64,000 nucleotides of DNA from Anaerolineales bacterium. Its GTDB lineage: Bacteria; Chloroflexota; Anaerolineae; 4572-78; J111. The stretch lies in assembly GCA_015075405.1 (NCBI GenBank), contig JABTUK010000002.1, forward strand, positions 1,240,001 through 1,304,000, read 5' to 3'. A model generated the notes under the pieces. It saw only the letters and a list, made by a program, of their open reading frames with translations, was not told the origin of the DNA and did no database searches. A program made the translations under genes and the position numbers. Below are positions 17,666-24,428 of this stretch, piece by piece (the stretch's first letter is position 1; every line of letters begins with the position of its first letter).

Positions 17666-18596
17666 TCAGGTCGCGGTCGCTGGCGGTGGCAGGCACCAAG
17701 TTACGCTGCCGTAGGGCACACGCTCCAACTCCTGGCCTAACTCCAGGCGATCCAACTGCTGGCGGGCAAATTCGCTGGCCTTGATGCCCTGAGTGGTTTT
17801 GACCCGCAGTTGGCGACCCCAGCGGATGAAATAACGGGCCACTTGTTGCGGTTCAGCCCGGCGGTCGGCGACTTTGGCGGACAGGACGTGCCAGATGATA
17901 ATGAGCAGCTTGCGGGCAATGGCGACAATAGCCTTTTGCCGGCCGATGCGGTCAGCCAGGCGCTCGAACTGTTCCTGCCAGTGCTGGTCATAGCGCACGG
18001 CGACCCAGGCAGCTTCGACCAGCACCGCCCGAAGTTCCTTGCGGCCCTGTTTGGTGATCCCGCCGGTGCGATGGGTTTGGCCGGAGGAATGGACTTTCGC
18101 GCCCAAGCCAGCGTAGCCGACCAGCTTTTTGGCGGTGGGGAAGCGTTCAATCTCGCCAATCGCGCCCAGGATGGTCATCGCCGTGATCAGGCCGATACCG
18201 GGCAGTTGCAGCAGATAAGGGGTCTGCTCGGCCCAGGGTTCGGTCAGACTCAGCCGCTCGATTTCGGTTTCGACCTCACTGATCAGCGGGGCGAGTTGGT
18301 CCAGGATGATCAAATCCTGCCGGGCGCGCAGCTTTTCCGAGTTGCAGCAACGAGCGCAGCCGGTTCTTGGTTCGGGTCTGCTGACCAATCAAGCGCTGGC
18401 GATGGTTCATCAGCGCACGCAGTTCCCGGACCGGTTGCGGGGGGACCCAGACCGCCGGGATCATGCCCACCGCCAGCAGTTTGGCCAGGCCTGTCCTGAG
18501 CGAAGTCGAAGGGGTCATGGTGTCTTTCTTGTCGGTTTTGACCAAAGCCGCGATGAGCTTGACCTGGGGTGGATGACAGACCACGTACATTGTCAA
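17666..18596 (-). pseudogene. IS110-family transposase, 5'-truncated and frameshifted
   Basis: The N-terminal piece (18596-18276) has VKTDKKD, then LAKLLAVGMIPAVWVPPQPV and RELRALMNHRQRLIGQQTRT, the RuvC-like DEDD half of IS110 enzymes. The C-terminal piece (18388-17666, another frame) has LLQLPGIGLITAMTILGAIG, FPTAKKLVGYAGLGAKVHSS and GGITKQGRKELRAVLVEAAW, the Transposase_20 half. One frameshift lies near 18340. The first catalytic Asp region is missing, because the frame begins at a junction with a methyltransferase fragment. A dispersed repeat (TPSTSLRTG) is inserted in frame after KTDKKD. Confidence 0.88.
18492..18512. repeat. dispersed TGTCCTGAGCGAAGTCGAAG element, third copy
   Basis: The copy is identical in core to those at 396-450 and interrupts the IS110 transposase between KTDKKD and LAKLLAVG, where family members continue directly. 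Confidence 0.9.
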
Positions 18597-18597
18597 A

Positions 18598-18741
18598 GAT
18601 GAGGGGGGAAAGGAATGTAAGACCCAGGTGATGCGGGGTCAATACTATGCCATCGGAATGGACAAACTGATGCAATTGATGGCCCAAGCGGGCTATGAAC
18701 AGGTCAAGCGGCTGGATGATGTTTTTTTCAGCCGGGGCTGA
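18598..18741 (+). pseudogene. 3' remnant of a SAM-dependent methyltransferase gene
   Basis: An open stretch without a start reads KTQVMRGQYYAIGMDKLMQL followed by MAQAGYEQVKRLDDVFFSRG and a stop. This resembles the C-terminus of small class I methyltransferases of the same general kind. It begins at the truncated end of the IS110 element, so the gene was probably cut by that insertion or by a later deletion. Confidence 0.6.
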
Positions 18742-18802
18742 TTGGAAAGAAGCAGCAGAGCAGGTAATTTTAAGTGGGAATAACGCCCTAACAAGCATCC
18801 TG

Positions 18803-19426
18803 TTAGGCGGTTGCCTGCGCCTCCTCGGCTTCAAGCCGGGTTTGCATCTCTTCCAGGGCAATGGCCGCTACCTGGCCCAGAATTAGCAACATAGTGGCAT
18901 CGGCCTCGGTAAATTCGTCATCCCGTTTGTTCAGCAGCTCAATCACGCCGATGAGCTTGCCGCGGGCCATCATGGGCACGCACAAGATGGAGCGGGTCAC
19001 AAAACTGAATTCTTCGTCAATATCCAGCGAAAAGCGGCCATCCTGGCGCGGATTGTTGACAATCAGCGGCTCGCGCTGACGGGCCACCCAGCCGGCAATG
19101 CCGGTATCGGCTTTAATCCGGTAGCCGCGCAGTTCATTGCGAATATCCCCGTGGACCAACACAAAAGCCAGTTCATTGGTTTCTTCATCCAGCAGCAGCA
19201 GGGAGCCATCCTCGGCTCTGAGCACACTTAGAGCATTGTAGAGAATCTGGTCCAGCAGGGCAAACAGGTTTTCCTCAGAAGTAATTTGTTGGGTCGCCCT
19301 ATACAGGTCTTTTAACGCCTCCATGTAATGCCGGAACGCCAGACTGTCTTCTCGCAAGGCCTTGTTTTCCTCCTGCAAGCGGGCATTTTCCTGCTGCAAA
19401 AATCGCAAAGCCGATGTGTTCTCCAT
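18803..19426 (-). CDS. coiled-coil plus GAF domain protein (copy 2 of a tandem pair)
   Basis: This is a 207-residue protein. Residues 5-35 (LRFLQQENARLQEENKALRE) form a coiled coil. Residues about 45-195 form a GAF domain with LLDQILYNALSVLRAEDGSL, GIAGWVARQREPLIVNNPRQ and LCVPMMARGKLIGVIELLNK. There is no catalytic or DNA-binding domain, so it may be a soluble ligand sensor or adaptor for other signalling proteins. A good ribosome-binding site (AGGAGG) precedes ATG 19426. It follows its paralog by 12 bases and shares most motifs with it, including LVHGDIR-ELRGYRIKA, so the two arose by tandem duplication. Confidence 0.85.
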   Translation of the reverse strand: MENTSALRFLQQENARLQEENKALREDSLAFRHYMEALKDLYRATQQITSEENLFALLDQILYNALSVLRAEDGSLLLLDEETNELAFVLVHGDIRNELRGYRIKADTGIAGWVARQREPLIVNNPRQDGRFSLDIDEEFSFVTRSILCVPMMARGKLIGVIELLNKRDDEFTEADATMLLILGQVAAIALEEMQTRLEAEEAQATA

Positions 19427-19438
19427 AATTATTTCCTC

Positions 19439-20026
19439 CTATCCACCGGCCAAAATTTTGGCCGCCACCCCACTCAGCATAGACAGCACCGCCACATCGG
19501 TTTCGGTAAAGGTATCGCCCGGCTTGTTGAGCAGTTCGATCACCCCCACCAATCCCGTTGGGGCCATAATCGGTACGCAGACCATTGAGCGAGTAACAAA
19601 ATCAAATTCTTGATCCACTTCCAGGGAAAAGCGCCAGTCCTGGCGCGGGTTGTTGACAATCAACGGCTCGCCCTGGCTGACCACCCAACCGGCGACCCCG
19701 GCTTGGGCTTTAATTCGGTAGCCGCGCAACTCCTGGCGGATGTCGCCATGCACCAGCACAAACTCCAATTCCCCGGCTGCGCGATCTAGGCGCGAAATGG
19801 AACCATCGGTAGCCCCAATGACGCGCATCGTTTTATAAAGCAGTTCATCCAGCAGATCAAGCGGCTTATCTACCTTTTCAAGACGTTGCGCCGCCGCATA
19901 GAGTTCTCCCATAGTCCGCAGATACGTTTGCAGCGAGCCGTTTTCGGCCTGCAAAACTCTATTCTCTTCTTGCAGCCTGACATTTTCTTGCTGCAAAAAT
20001 CGTAACGCCGGTTCGCTGGTGGACAT
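19439..20026 (-). CDS. coiled-coil plus GAF domain protein (copy 1 of a tandem pair)
   Basis: This is a 195-residue protein starting at ATG 20026 (MSTSEPALRFLQQEN). That start matches the paralog and is preceded by AGAGGAGA; the frame extends to 20083, but the extension lies in promoter sequence. The N-terminal coiled coil (LQEENRVLQAENGSLQTYLR) is followed by a GAF domain (GVAGWVVSQGEPLIVNNPRQ, VCVPIMAPTGLVGVIELLNK). A two-gene operon with the next copy is likely, driven by the promoter at 20055-20083. Confidence 0.86.
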   Translation of the reverse strand: MSTSEPALRFLQQENVRLQEENRVLQAENGSLQTYLRTMGELYAAAQRLEKVDKPLDLLDELLYKTMRVIGATDGSISRLDRAAGELEFVLVHGDIRQELRGYRIKAQAGVAGWVVSQGEPLIVNNPRQDWRFSLEVDQEFDFVTRSMVCVPIMAPTGLVGVIELLNKPGDTFTETDVAVLSMLSGVAAKILAGG

Positions 20027-20054
20027 TGTCTCCTCTGCTTTCTTAGTGCTGTTC

Positions 20055-20083
20055 AGTATAGCAGAGAATACCTTAACATACAA
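20055..20083 (-). promoter_or_regulatory. sigma-70-type promoter of the GAF gene pair
   Basis: On the minus strand TTGTAT (20083-20078) and TATACT (20060-20055) are separated by 17 bases. Transcription would start near 20048, about 22 bases before the start codon, with AGAGGAGA in between. Confidence 0.7.
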
Positions 20084-20106
20084 CCCCCCAACCCACGCCA
20101 GCCGGT

Positions 20107-20135
20107 TTGAATTAGCGCGCAGGGCATTGTATAAT
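20107..20135 (+). promoter_or_regulatory. sigma-70-type promoter of ftsY
   Basis: TTGAAT (20107-20112), a 17-base spacer and TATAAT (20130-20135) lie about 33 bases before the GTG of ftsY, back to back with the promoter of the GAF genes. Confidence 0.75.
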
Positions 20136-20167
20136 TGACCTCATTACTGAGCAGATGAGGTATAGAA

Positions 20168-21082
20168 GTGTTTAACTTTGGTTCGAAGCTAAAAGAGAGT
20201 TTGACCCGCACCCGCAATTCGGTTTTTGGACAGATTTCCAGCCTGTTTGGGGCCAGCCAGATTACCGATGAGCTGTGGGACGATTTGGAAGCGCTGCTAA
20301 TCCAGGCCGATGTGGGAGTAGAAACCACCACCACCCTGGTGGAACGGGTGCGCGACCGGGTGAGAAAAGAGGGCGTTACCCAAACCAGCCAGGCCCAGGT
20401 AATCCTGAAAGAAGAGATGAAGGCTTTGCTTAATGGTAGTACCCCTTCGGCGGTGGACCAGAAGCGGATCTTAACCGTGATCCTGGTGGTCGGCGTTAAC
20501 GGCTCCGGCAAAACCACCACCATTGCCAAACTGGCCAACTATTACCAGAAACAGGGCAAAAAAGTGGTCCTGGCCGCCGCCGATACCTTCCGCGCCGCCG
20601 CCATTGACCAGCTCAAAATTTGGGGCGACCGGGCCGGGGTGCAGGTGATTTCCCACCAGCCCAACGCCGACCCCGGCGCCGTGGTCTTTGACGCCATCAA
20701 AAGCGCCCTGGCCCGCAAAGCCGACATGGTGATTATTGATACCGCCGGCCGCCTGCACACCAAATTCAATCTGATGAGAGAGTTGGAAAAATTAAAAGAG
20801 ATTGCCCGCAAGCAGGTCCACGCCGCCCCGCACGAAACCCTGCTGGTGCTCGACGCCACCACCGGCCAGAATGCCCTGGCCCAGGCCAAACACTTTAAAG
20901 ACGCCGTTAATACTACCGGCGTGGTTTTAACCAAGCTCGACGGCACGGCCAAAGGCGGCATGGTCTTTGCCATTGGCAAAGAACTGGGCGTGCCGGTGCG
21001 CTTCATCGGCCTGGGTGAAAAGGTTGAAGATTTGATGCCCTTTGACGCCGAGGCGTTTGTAAATGGGTTGTTCGACGGTTAA
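20168..21082 (+). CDS. ftsY: signal recognition particle receptor FtsY
   Basis: This is a 304-residue SRP GTPase that docks SRP-ribosome complexes at the membrane for co-translational insertion. The N domain (residues 1-95) is followed by the G domain: P-loop [10 protein letters not shown] (about 109-118), [18 protein letters not shown] (about 189-193), TKLDG and the closing [18 protein letters not shown]. It lacks a long acidic A domain, like many short bacterial FtsY proteins. The start is GTG 20168, with GAGG about 8-11 bases upstream. Its many membrane-protein clients would include the giant GT-C proteins nearby. Confidence 0.97.
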   Translation: MFNFGSKLKESLTRTRNSVFGQISSLFGASQITDELWDDLEALLIQADVGVETTTTLVERVRDRVRKEGVTQTSQAQVILKEEMKALLNGSTPSAVDQKRILTVILVVGVNGSGKTTTIAKLANYYQKQGKKVVLAAADTFRAAAIDQLKIWGDRAGVQVISHQPNADPGAVVFDAIKSALARKADMVIIDTAGRLHTKFNLMRELEKLKEIARKQVHAAPHETLLVLDATTGQNALAQAKHFKDAVNTTGVVLTKLDGTAKGGMVFAIGKELGVPVRFIGLGEKVEDLMPFDAEAFVNGLFDG

Positions 21083-21108
21083 ACGTTGGAACGTTCAACG
21101 TTTACGTC
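21074..21108. terminator. shared hairpin between convergent ftsY and lipoprotein genes
   Basis: GACGGTTAAACGTTG pairs with CAACGTTTACGTC across a 7-base loop, with a two-base bulge. The stop codons of both converging genes (21080-21082 and 21102-21104) lie inside the arms. No T-run is present on either strand, so the terminator role is tentative. Its core resembles the palindrome at 12592-12622. Confidence 0.55.
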
Positions 21109-21686
21109 CGGCGGGTGCCGACCACAAACATCTCACCTTCCAGGATTTCCAGGCGGCTAATGTCCAGGTCGGCGTCAACAATTACCCCGGTCAGCACTTC
21201 GTTGACGGTTTGAGTCATAGACTCCACCAGAGAGGCGGGAAAATCAAACGGTCCCATCTGGGCTTCTTCCACCCTGACCACCATGCGGCCTTCATCCACC
21301 ACCGCCGTCGCCACAATCAGCGAGTTAAGGTTGACCGGGCCAACGGTGTCAACCTCGCCGGTGATGTAAATGCGCCCGGCGGTAAACCAGACCTGAGGAT
21401 TGCTCAGGGGAATTTGGCCGGTTGAGCTTAGCTCGTTGGCTACCAGCGAGGTAATTTCCTCGTTGGTAATCCGCAGGCTGGCCTCGTGGGTGCTGGTGGC
21501 CTCTTGCAGCGACTGGTAAAAATTTTGTTTCAACCGATCCGCCGCTTCCTGACTGGCCGGGATCGGGCCGCCAGGTGGGCCGGTCACTTCATCTTGTTGC
21601 TGTCTACCCAGGCCGCAGGCCAGGCTGGTCAACACCAGCAAACTGAATACAATGACTAAACTTTTCGGGAAAGAAAAACGATGCAC
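21102..21686 (-). CDS. putative lipoprotein, function unknown
   Basis: This is a 194-residue protein. The N-terminus (MHRFSFPKSLVIVFSLLVL) is a signal peptide ending in the lipobox LTSLAC, with the lipid-modified Cys at about residue 24. The remainder is a hydrophilic linker, a helix-rich stretch (ADRLKQNFYQSLQEATSTHE), and beta-rich sequence with WFTAGRIYITGEVDTVG. It looks like a small secreted beta-sheet domain anchored to the outer face of the membrane. No family is recognised with confidence. It converges with ftsY. Confidence 0.7.
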   Translation of the reverse strand: MHRFSFPKSLVIVFSLLVLTSLACGLGRQQQDEVTGPPGGPIPASQEAADRLKQNFYQSLQEATSTHEASLRITNEEITSLVANELSSTGQIPLSNPQVWFTAGRIYITGEVDTVGPVNLNSLIVATAVVDEGRMVVRVEEAQMGPFDFPASLVESMTQTVNEVLTGVIVDADLDISRLEILEGEMFVVGTRRT

Positions 21687-21745
21687 CAGTGTTTATTACT
21701 CCTCTTTTGCCAAAGCGAGCAAAATTATAGCATTATTGAGCCGCA

Positions 21746-22333
21746 ATGACAACAGACCACCTGACCAACCAACAATTAACCATTATCATTGAGGGCCTGC
21801 TTTTTGTCAGCGCCGAGCCGGTCACGGTGGAACACCTGGCCTCGGTTATTGCCTGCCCGCCTGAGCAGGTCGAGGCGGCCCTGGAGCAGCTTAAAGAGAG
21901 CTGCCGCCAGCGTGGTATCCGTTTGCAGCGGCAGGGCAAAAAGGCGCAGCTTGTCAGCGCCCCCGAAGTGACCGACTACATCGAGCGTTTTTTGGGCCTG
22001 ACCACCTCGGCCCGGCTCTCGACCCCGGCTCTGGAAACCCTGACCATTATCGCCTACCGCCAGCCCATCACCCGGCCCGAAATCGAAGCCATTCGCGGCG
22101 TCAACAGCGACGGCGTGCTGCGGACTCTGCTCAGCAAGGGCCTGGTGGAAGAGGTGGGCCGGCTCGATACCGTCGGCCATCCCTCGCTCTTTGGCACCAC
22201 CTTTGAATTTTTGCGCTACTTTGGCCTGGAAGACCTGAAAGATTTGCCGGAACTGGAGCTGCCGGAGTTAGAGCAGGCAGACTATGGGACAAACGGACAT
22301 GAAGGCGGAGAGGGCACTTTAGATGGGCAGTAG
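21746..22333 (+). CDS. scpB: segregation and condensation protein B
   Basis: This is a 195-residue protein and kleisin-associated subunit of the SMC-ScpA-ScpB condensin. The two winged-helix domains are visible: IIEGLLFVSAEPVTVEHLAS at the start, and LETLTIIAYRQPITRPEIEA, IRGVNSDGVLRTLLSKGLVE and GHPSLFGTTFEFLRYFGL in the second half, which are the family's diagnostic blocks. The last 11 bases overlap the start of the pseudouridine synthase gene, a common scpB-rluB arrangement. scpA is not in the window. Confidence 0.95.
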   Translation: MTTDHLTNQQLTIIIEGLLFVSAEPVTVEHLASVIACPPEQVEAALEQLKESCRQRGIRLQRQGKKAQLVSAPEVTDYIERFLGLTTSARLSTPALETLTIIAYRQPITRPEIEAIRGVNSDGVLRTLLSKGLVEEVGRLDTVGHPSLFGTTFEFLRYFGLEDLKDLPELELPELEQADYGTNGHEGGEGTLDGQ

Positions 22334-23066
22334 TCATCCGGTCGAAGAACGCCTGCAAAAAGTGCTGGCCCACGCCGGAGTCGCCTCGCGCCGAGCCAGC
22401 GAAACCCTGATCGAACAGGGCCGGGTGACGGTCAACGGCCAGACCGTGACCGTGCTCGGCTTTAAGGTTGACCCGCGCCGCGACGTGATAGCCGTAGACG
22501 GCCAGCGCCTGCCCCGGCCCTCGGAAAAGCCGGTTTACCTGATCCTCAACAAGCCACGCGATGTGTTGACCGCCGCCAGCGACGACCGCGGCCGCCGGAC
22601 GGTGGTGGATTTGGTGGAGGTGGCGGAGCGAGTCTACCCGGTCGGCCGGCTGGATTTGCGCAGCGAAGGGCTGGTGCTGCTGACCAACGACGGCGACCTG
22701 GCCGAAAAGCTCACCCATCCCCGCTCGCATGTAGAAAAAGAGTACCTGGTGCTGGTAGCCGGCCGGCCCACCACCGCCACCTTGATCCGCTGGCGGCGGG
22801 GTGAAGTAGAAATCGAAGGCCGGCCCACCGCTCCCGCCATCGTGGAGCGGCTAAAGCTTGAAGGCGAAAATACCTGGCTCAAAATCATCCTGACCGAAGG
22901 CCGCAAACGCCAGATCCGCGATGTGGCCAAAGCGCTGGGCCACCCGGTCAAACGGCTGGAACGGGTACGGATTGGTCCCATTAAACTGGGCCATCTCAAG
23001 CCAGGCAAGTGGCGGCACTTGAACCCGGTGGAAGTGGAACAGTTGAAACGCAGTGTGAAACTCTAA
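22323..23066 (+). CDS. rluB: rRNA pseudouridine synthase, RluB/RsuA type
   Basis: This is a 247-residue protein. The N-terminal S4 RNA-binding domain (EERLQKVLAHAGVASRRASE through VNGQTV, residues 8-50) precedes the synthase domain with VYPVGRLDLRSEGLVLLTND, where the catalytic Asp is in GRLD (about residue 107). The later blocks LILTEGRKRQIRD-like (IILTEGRKRQIRDVAKALGH) and LERVRIGPIKLG are typical of RluB-like enzymes, which modify 23S rRNA helix 89. Translationally coupled to scpB. Confidence 0.93.
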   Translation: MGSSHPVEERLQKVLAHAGVASRRASETLIEQGRVTVNGQTVTVLGFKVDPRRDVIAVDGQRLPRPSEKPVYLILNKPRDVLTAASDDRGRRTVVDLVEVAERVYPVGRLDLRSEGLVLLTNDGDLAEKLTHPRSHVEKEYLVLVAGRPTTATLIRWRRGEVEIEGRPTAPAIVERLKLEGENTWLKIILTEGRKRQIRDVAKALGHPVKRLERVRIGPIKLGHLKPGKWRHLNPVEVEQLKRSVKL

Positions 23067-23155
23067 GAGCGTGTTGTGTTTTCCGTTTTACGCTCCGAGA
23101 AGGTCTGCGGCGGTCACAGACCGCTTCTGAGCTTATAAATGATGAAAATGTCTTT

Positions 23156-23179
23156 CTGACTACTGACCACTGATTACTA
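23156..23179. repeat. 7-bp tandem tract, unit CTGACYA, before cmk
   Basis: CTGACTA, CTGACCA and CTGATTA, then CTA, occupy the short gap before the cmk ribosome-binding site. This is a non-coding example of the heptamer tracts. Confidence 0.75.
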
Positions 23180-23196
23180 ATTTCTCAGGAGAACCC

Positions 23197-23877
23197 TTGT
23201 CTAAACCTTCAACCATTGCCATTGACGGCTCGGCGGCTTCGGGCAAAAGTACGCTGGGGGCGCTGCTGGCCCAACGCCTGGGCTATCTTTATTTTGATAC
23301 GGGCGTGATGTATCGCGCTGTAACCTGGGCCGTACTCGACCGCCGGCTTGACCCGGCTGACGTGGAAGCAGTCTCGCGCCTGGCCGAAACCTTGACCATC
23401 GAAGTGAAATCTAACGGCCCGGACGATGGCCGCCTTTACACCGTGCTGGCCGACGGGCAGGATATTACCTGGCCTATCCGCAGCCCGCAGGTGGAAACTT
23501 TTGTCTCGCTGGTTTCCTCTTATCCCCGCGTGCGGGCCGCGCTGACCGCCCAACAGCGCCGGATTGCCGCCGCCGGCTCGATTGTGATGGTCGGGCGCGA
23601 CATCGGCACGGTGGTTCTGCCGGAGGCCGATCTGAAGGTTTTTATGCACGCTTCCGCCGAAGAACGGGCGCGGCGGCGCTGCCGCGAGATAGCCGCCCAG
23701 GGCAAAGCGGCCAACTATGATGAAATCCTGGCGGCTATGCGCGAACGCGACAAACAGGACCAGGAGAAACCCATCTCGCCCATGATCCCTGCCGCTGATG
23801 CGGTCATTATTGAAACCGACCACCTGAGCCTTGAAGCCGTGCTGGACCGCCTGGAACATCTGATCAGGGAAGTCTAA
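23197..23877 (+). CDS. cmk: cytidylate kinase
   Basis: This is a 226-residue protein that phosphorylates CMP and dCMP. The P-loop is IDGSAASGKST (residues 9-19), followed by YLYFDTGVMYRAVTWA, DGQDITWPIRSPQVETFVS for the CMP-binding insert, MVGRDIGTVVLPEADLKVFM and the lid region ARRRCREIAAQG. The start is TTG at 23197, placed by the AGGAGA eight bases upstream. It lies in the same direction as scpB and rluB with a 130-base gap. Confidence 0.96.
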   Translation: MSKPSTIAIDGSAASGKSTLGALLAQRLGYLYFDTGVMYRAVTWAVLDRRLDPADVEAVSRLAETLTIEVKSNGPDDGRLYTVLADGQDITWPIRSPQVETFVSLVSSYPRVRAALTAQQRRIAAAGSIVMVGRDIGTVVLPEADLKVFMHASAEERARRRCREIAAQGKAANYDEILAAMRERDKQDQEKPISPMIPAADAVIIETDHLSLEAVLDRLEHLIREV

Positions 23878-23981
23878 CTATTTTCCTATTTTCTTCTCAT
23901 TTCTTTCTAAGCTATACTTCTTAAGATAATAATAGGGTGATATTTGAGCGAAATCTAACGAAAGGAGCTGACGGGGTTAAT

Positions 23982-24260
23982 AGCGCCTGACCCGGTAAAA
24001 AACGTCCAGAAATAGATTTGGGTTTTGAGTTCCTACGAGTCCCTTCAGTTCCCCGGGAAATTGGGGGAACTCATAGGAACTTAAAAAACTCATTTTTGGA
24101 TGAGGGTTCAACCCAACCGGGTGACGAGGAGCAGGTTTATCGAAGTTATCGGCGGATGACCTGCCGGGACGCCACAGCCCGCCCGGTCCCCAGCCCCGGG
24201 GACACACTAAAGCCTTTTCACAAAACCGCGGAGTAATCGGCGGCACAAAGGAGAAGGTAG
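23982..24260 (+). ncRNA. glmS ribozyme (glucosamine-6-phosphate-activated), with an enlarged P1
   Basis: The sequence carries the conserved glmS ribozyme blocks in order: the cleavage site A-GCGCC at 23982/23983, P1 strand TGACCCGGT (23988-23996) closing with ACCGGGT (24116-24122), then GACGAGGAGCAGG, TTTATCGAAG, TCGGCGGATGACCTGCCGGG and, near the end, CACAAAGGAGAAGG. The RNA cleaves itself when bound to glucosamine-6-phosphate, and the downstream glmS message is then degraded, giving feedback control. P1 is capped by about 119 bases that fold into a nested hairpin (AGTTCCTA with TAGGAACT, and AGTTCCCC with GGGGAACT inside). The ribozyme ends about 170 bases before the glmS ATG. Confidence 0.95.
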
Positions 24261-24428
24261 TGGCCTATTTTAAGCTATCAGCCAGCCATGACGGCTGCTT
24301 TGCTCTGCCGGCGGTGACCTGAGCTGTCATCCCGGCTGTCCTCGCTCATGCCAGATAGCGGCAATATCCCTATTAATCCCAACTGAATAATCCAATTAAA
24401 CCTTAATCCTTGAAAGGAACTTACGCTC
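24261..24428 (+). other. glmS leader between ribozyme and start codon
   Basis: This is a 168-base leader with short GC-rich complementary segments (CAGCCATGACGGCTG) that could form a hairpin. No open reading frame or clear terminator was seen. A ribosome-binding site, GAAAGGAAC, lies 6-14 bases before the ATG. Confidence 0.5.

Noticed and set aside
20168..21082. ffh (SRP54) instead of ftsY
   Set aside because: There is no C-terminal M domain, and the [10 protein letters not shown] and GLGEKVEDL blocks fit FtsY.
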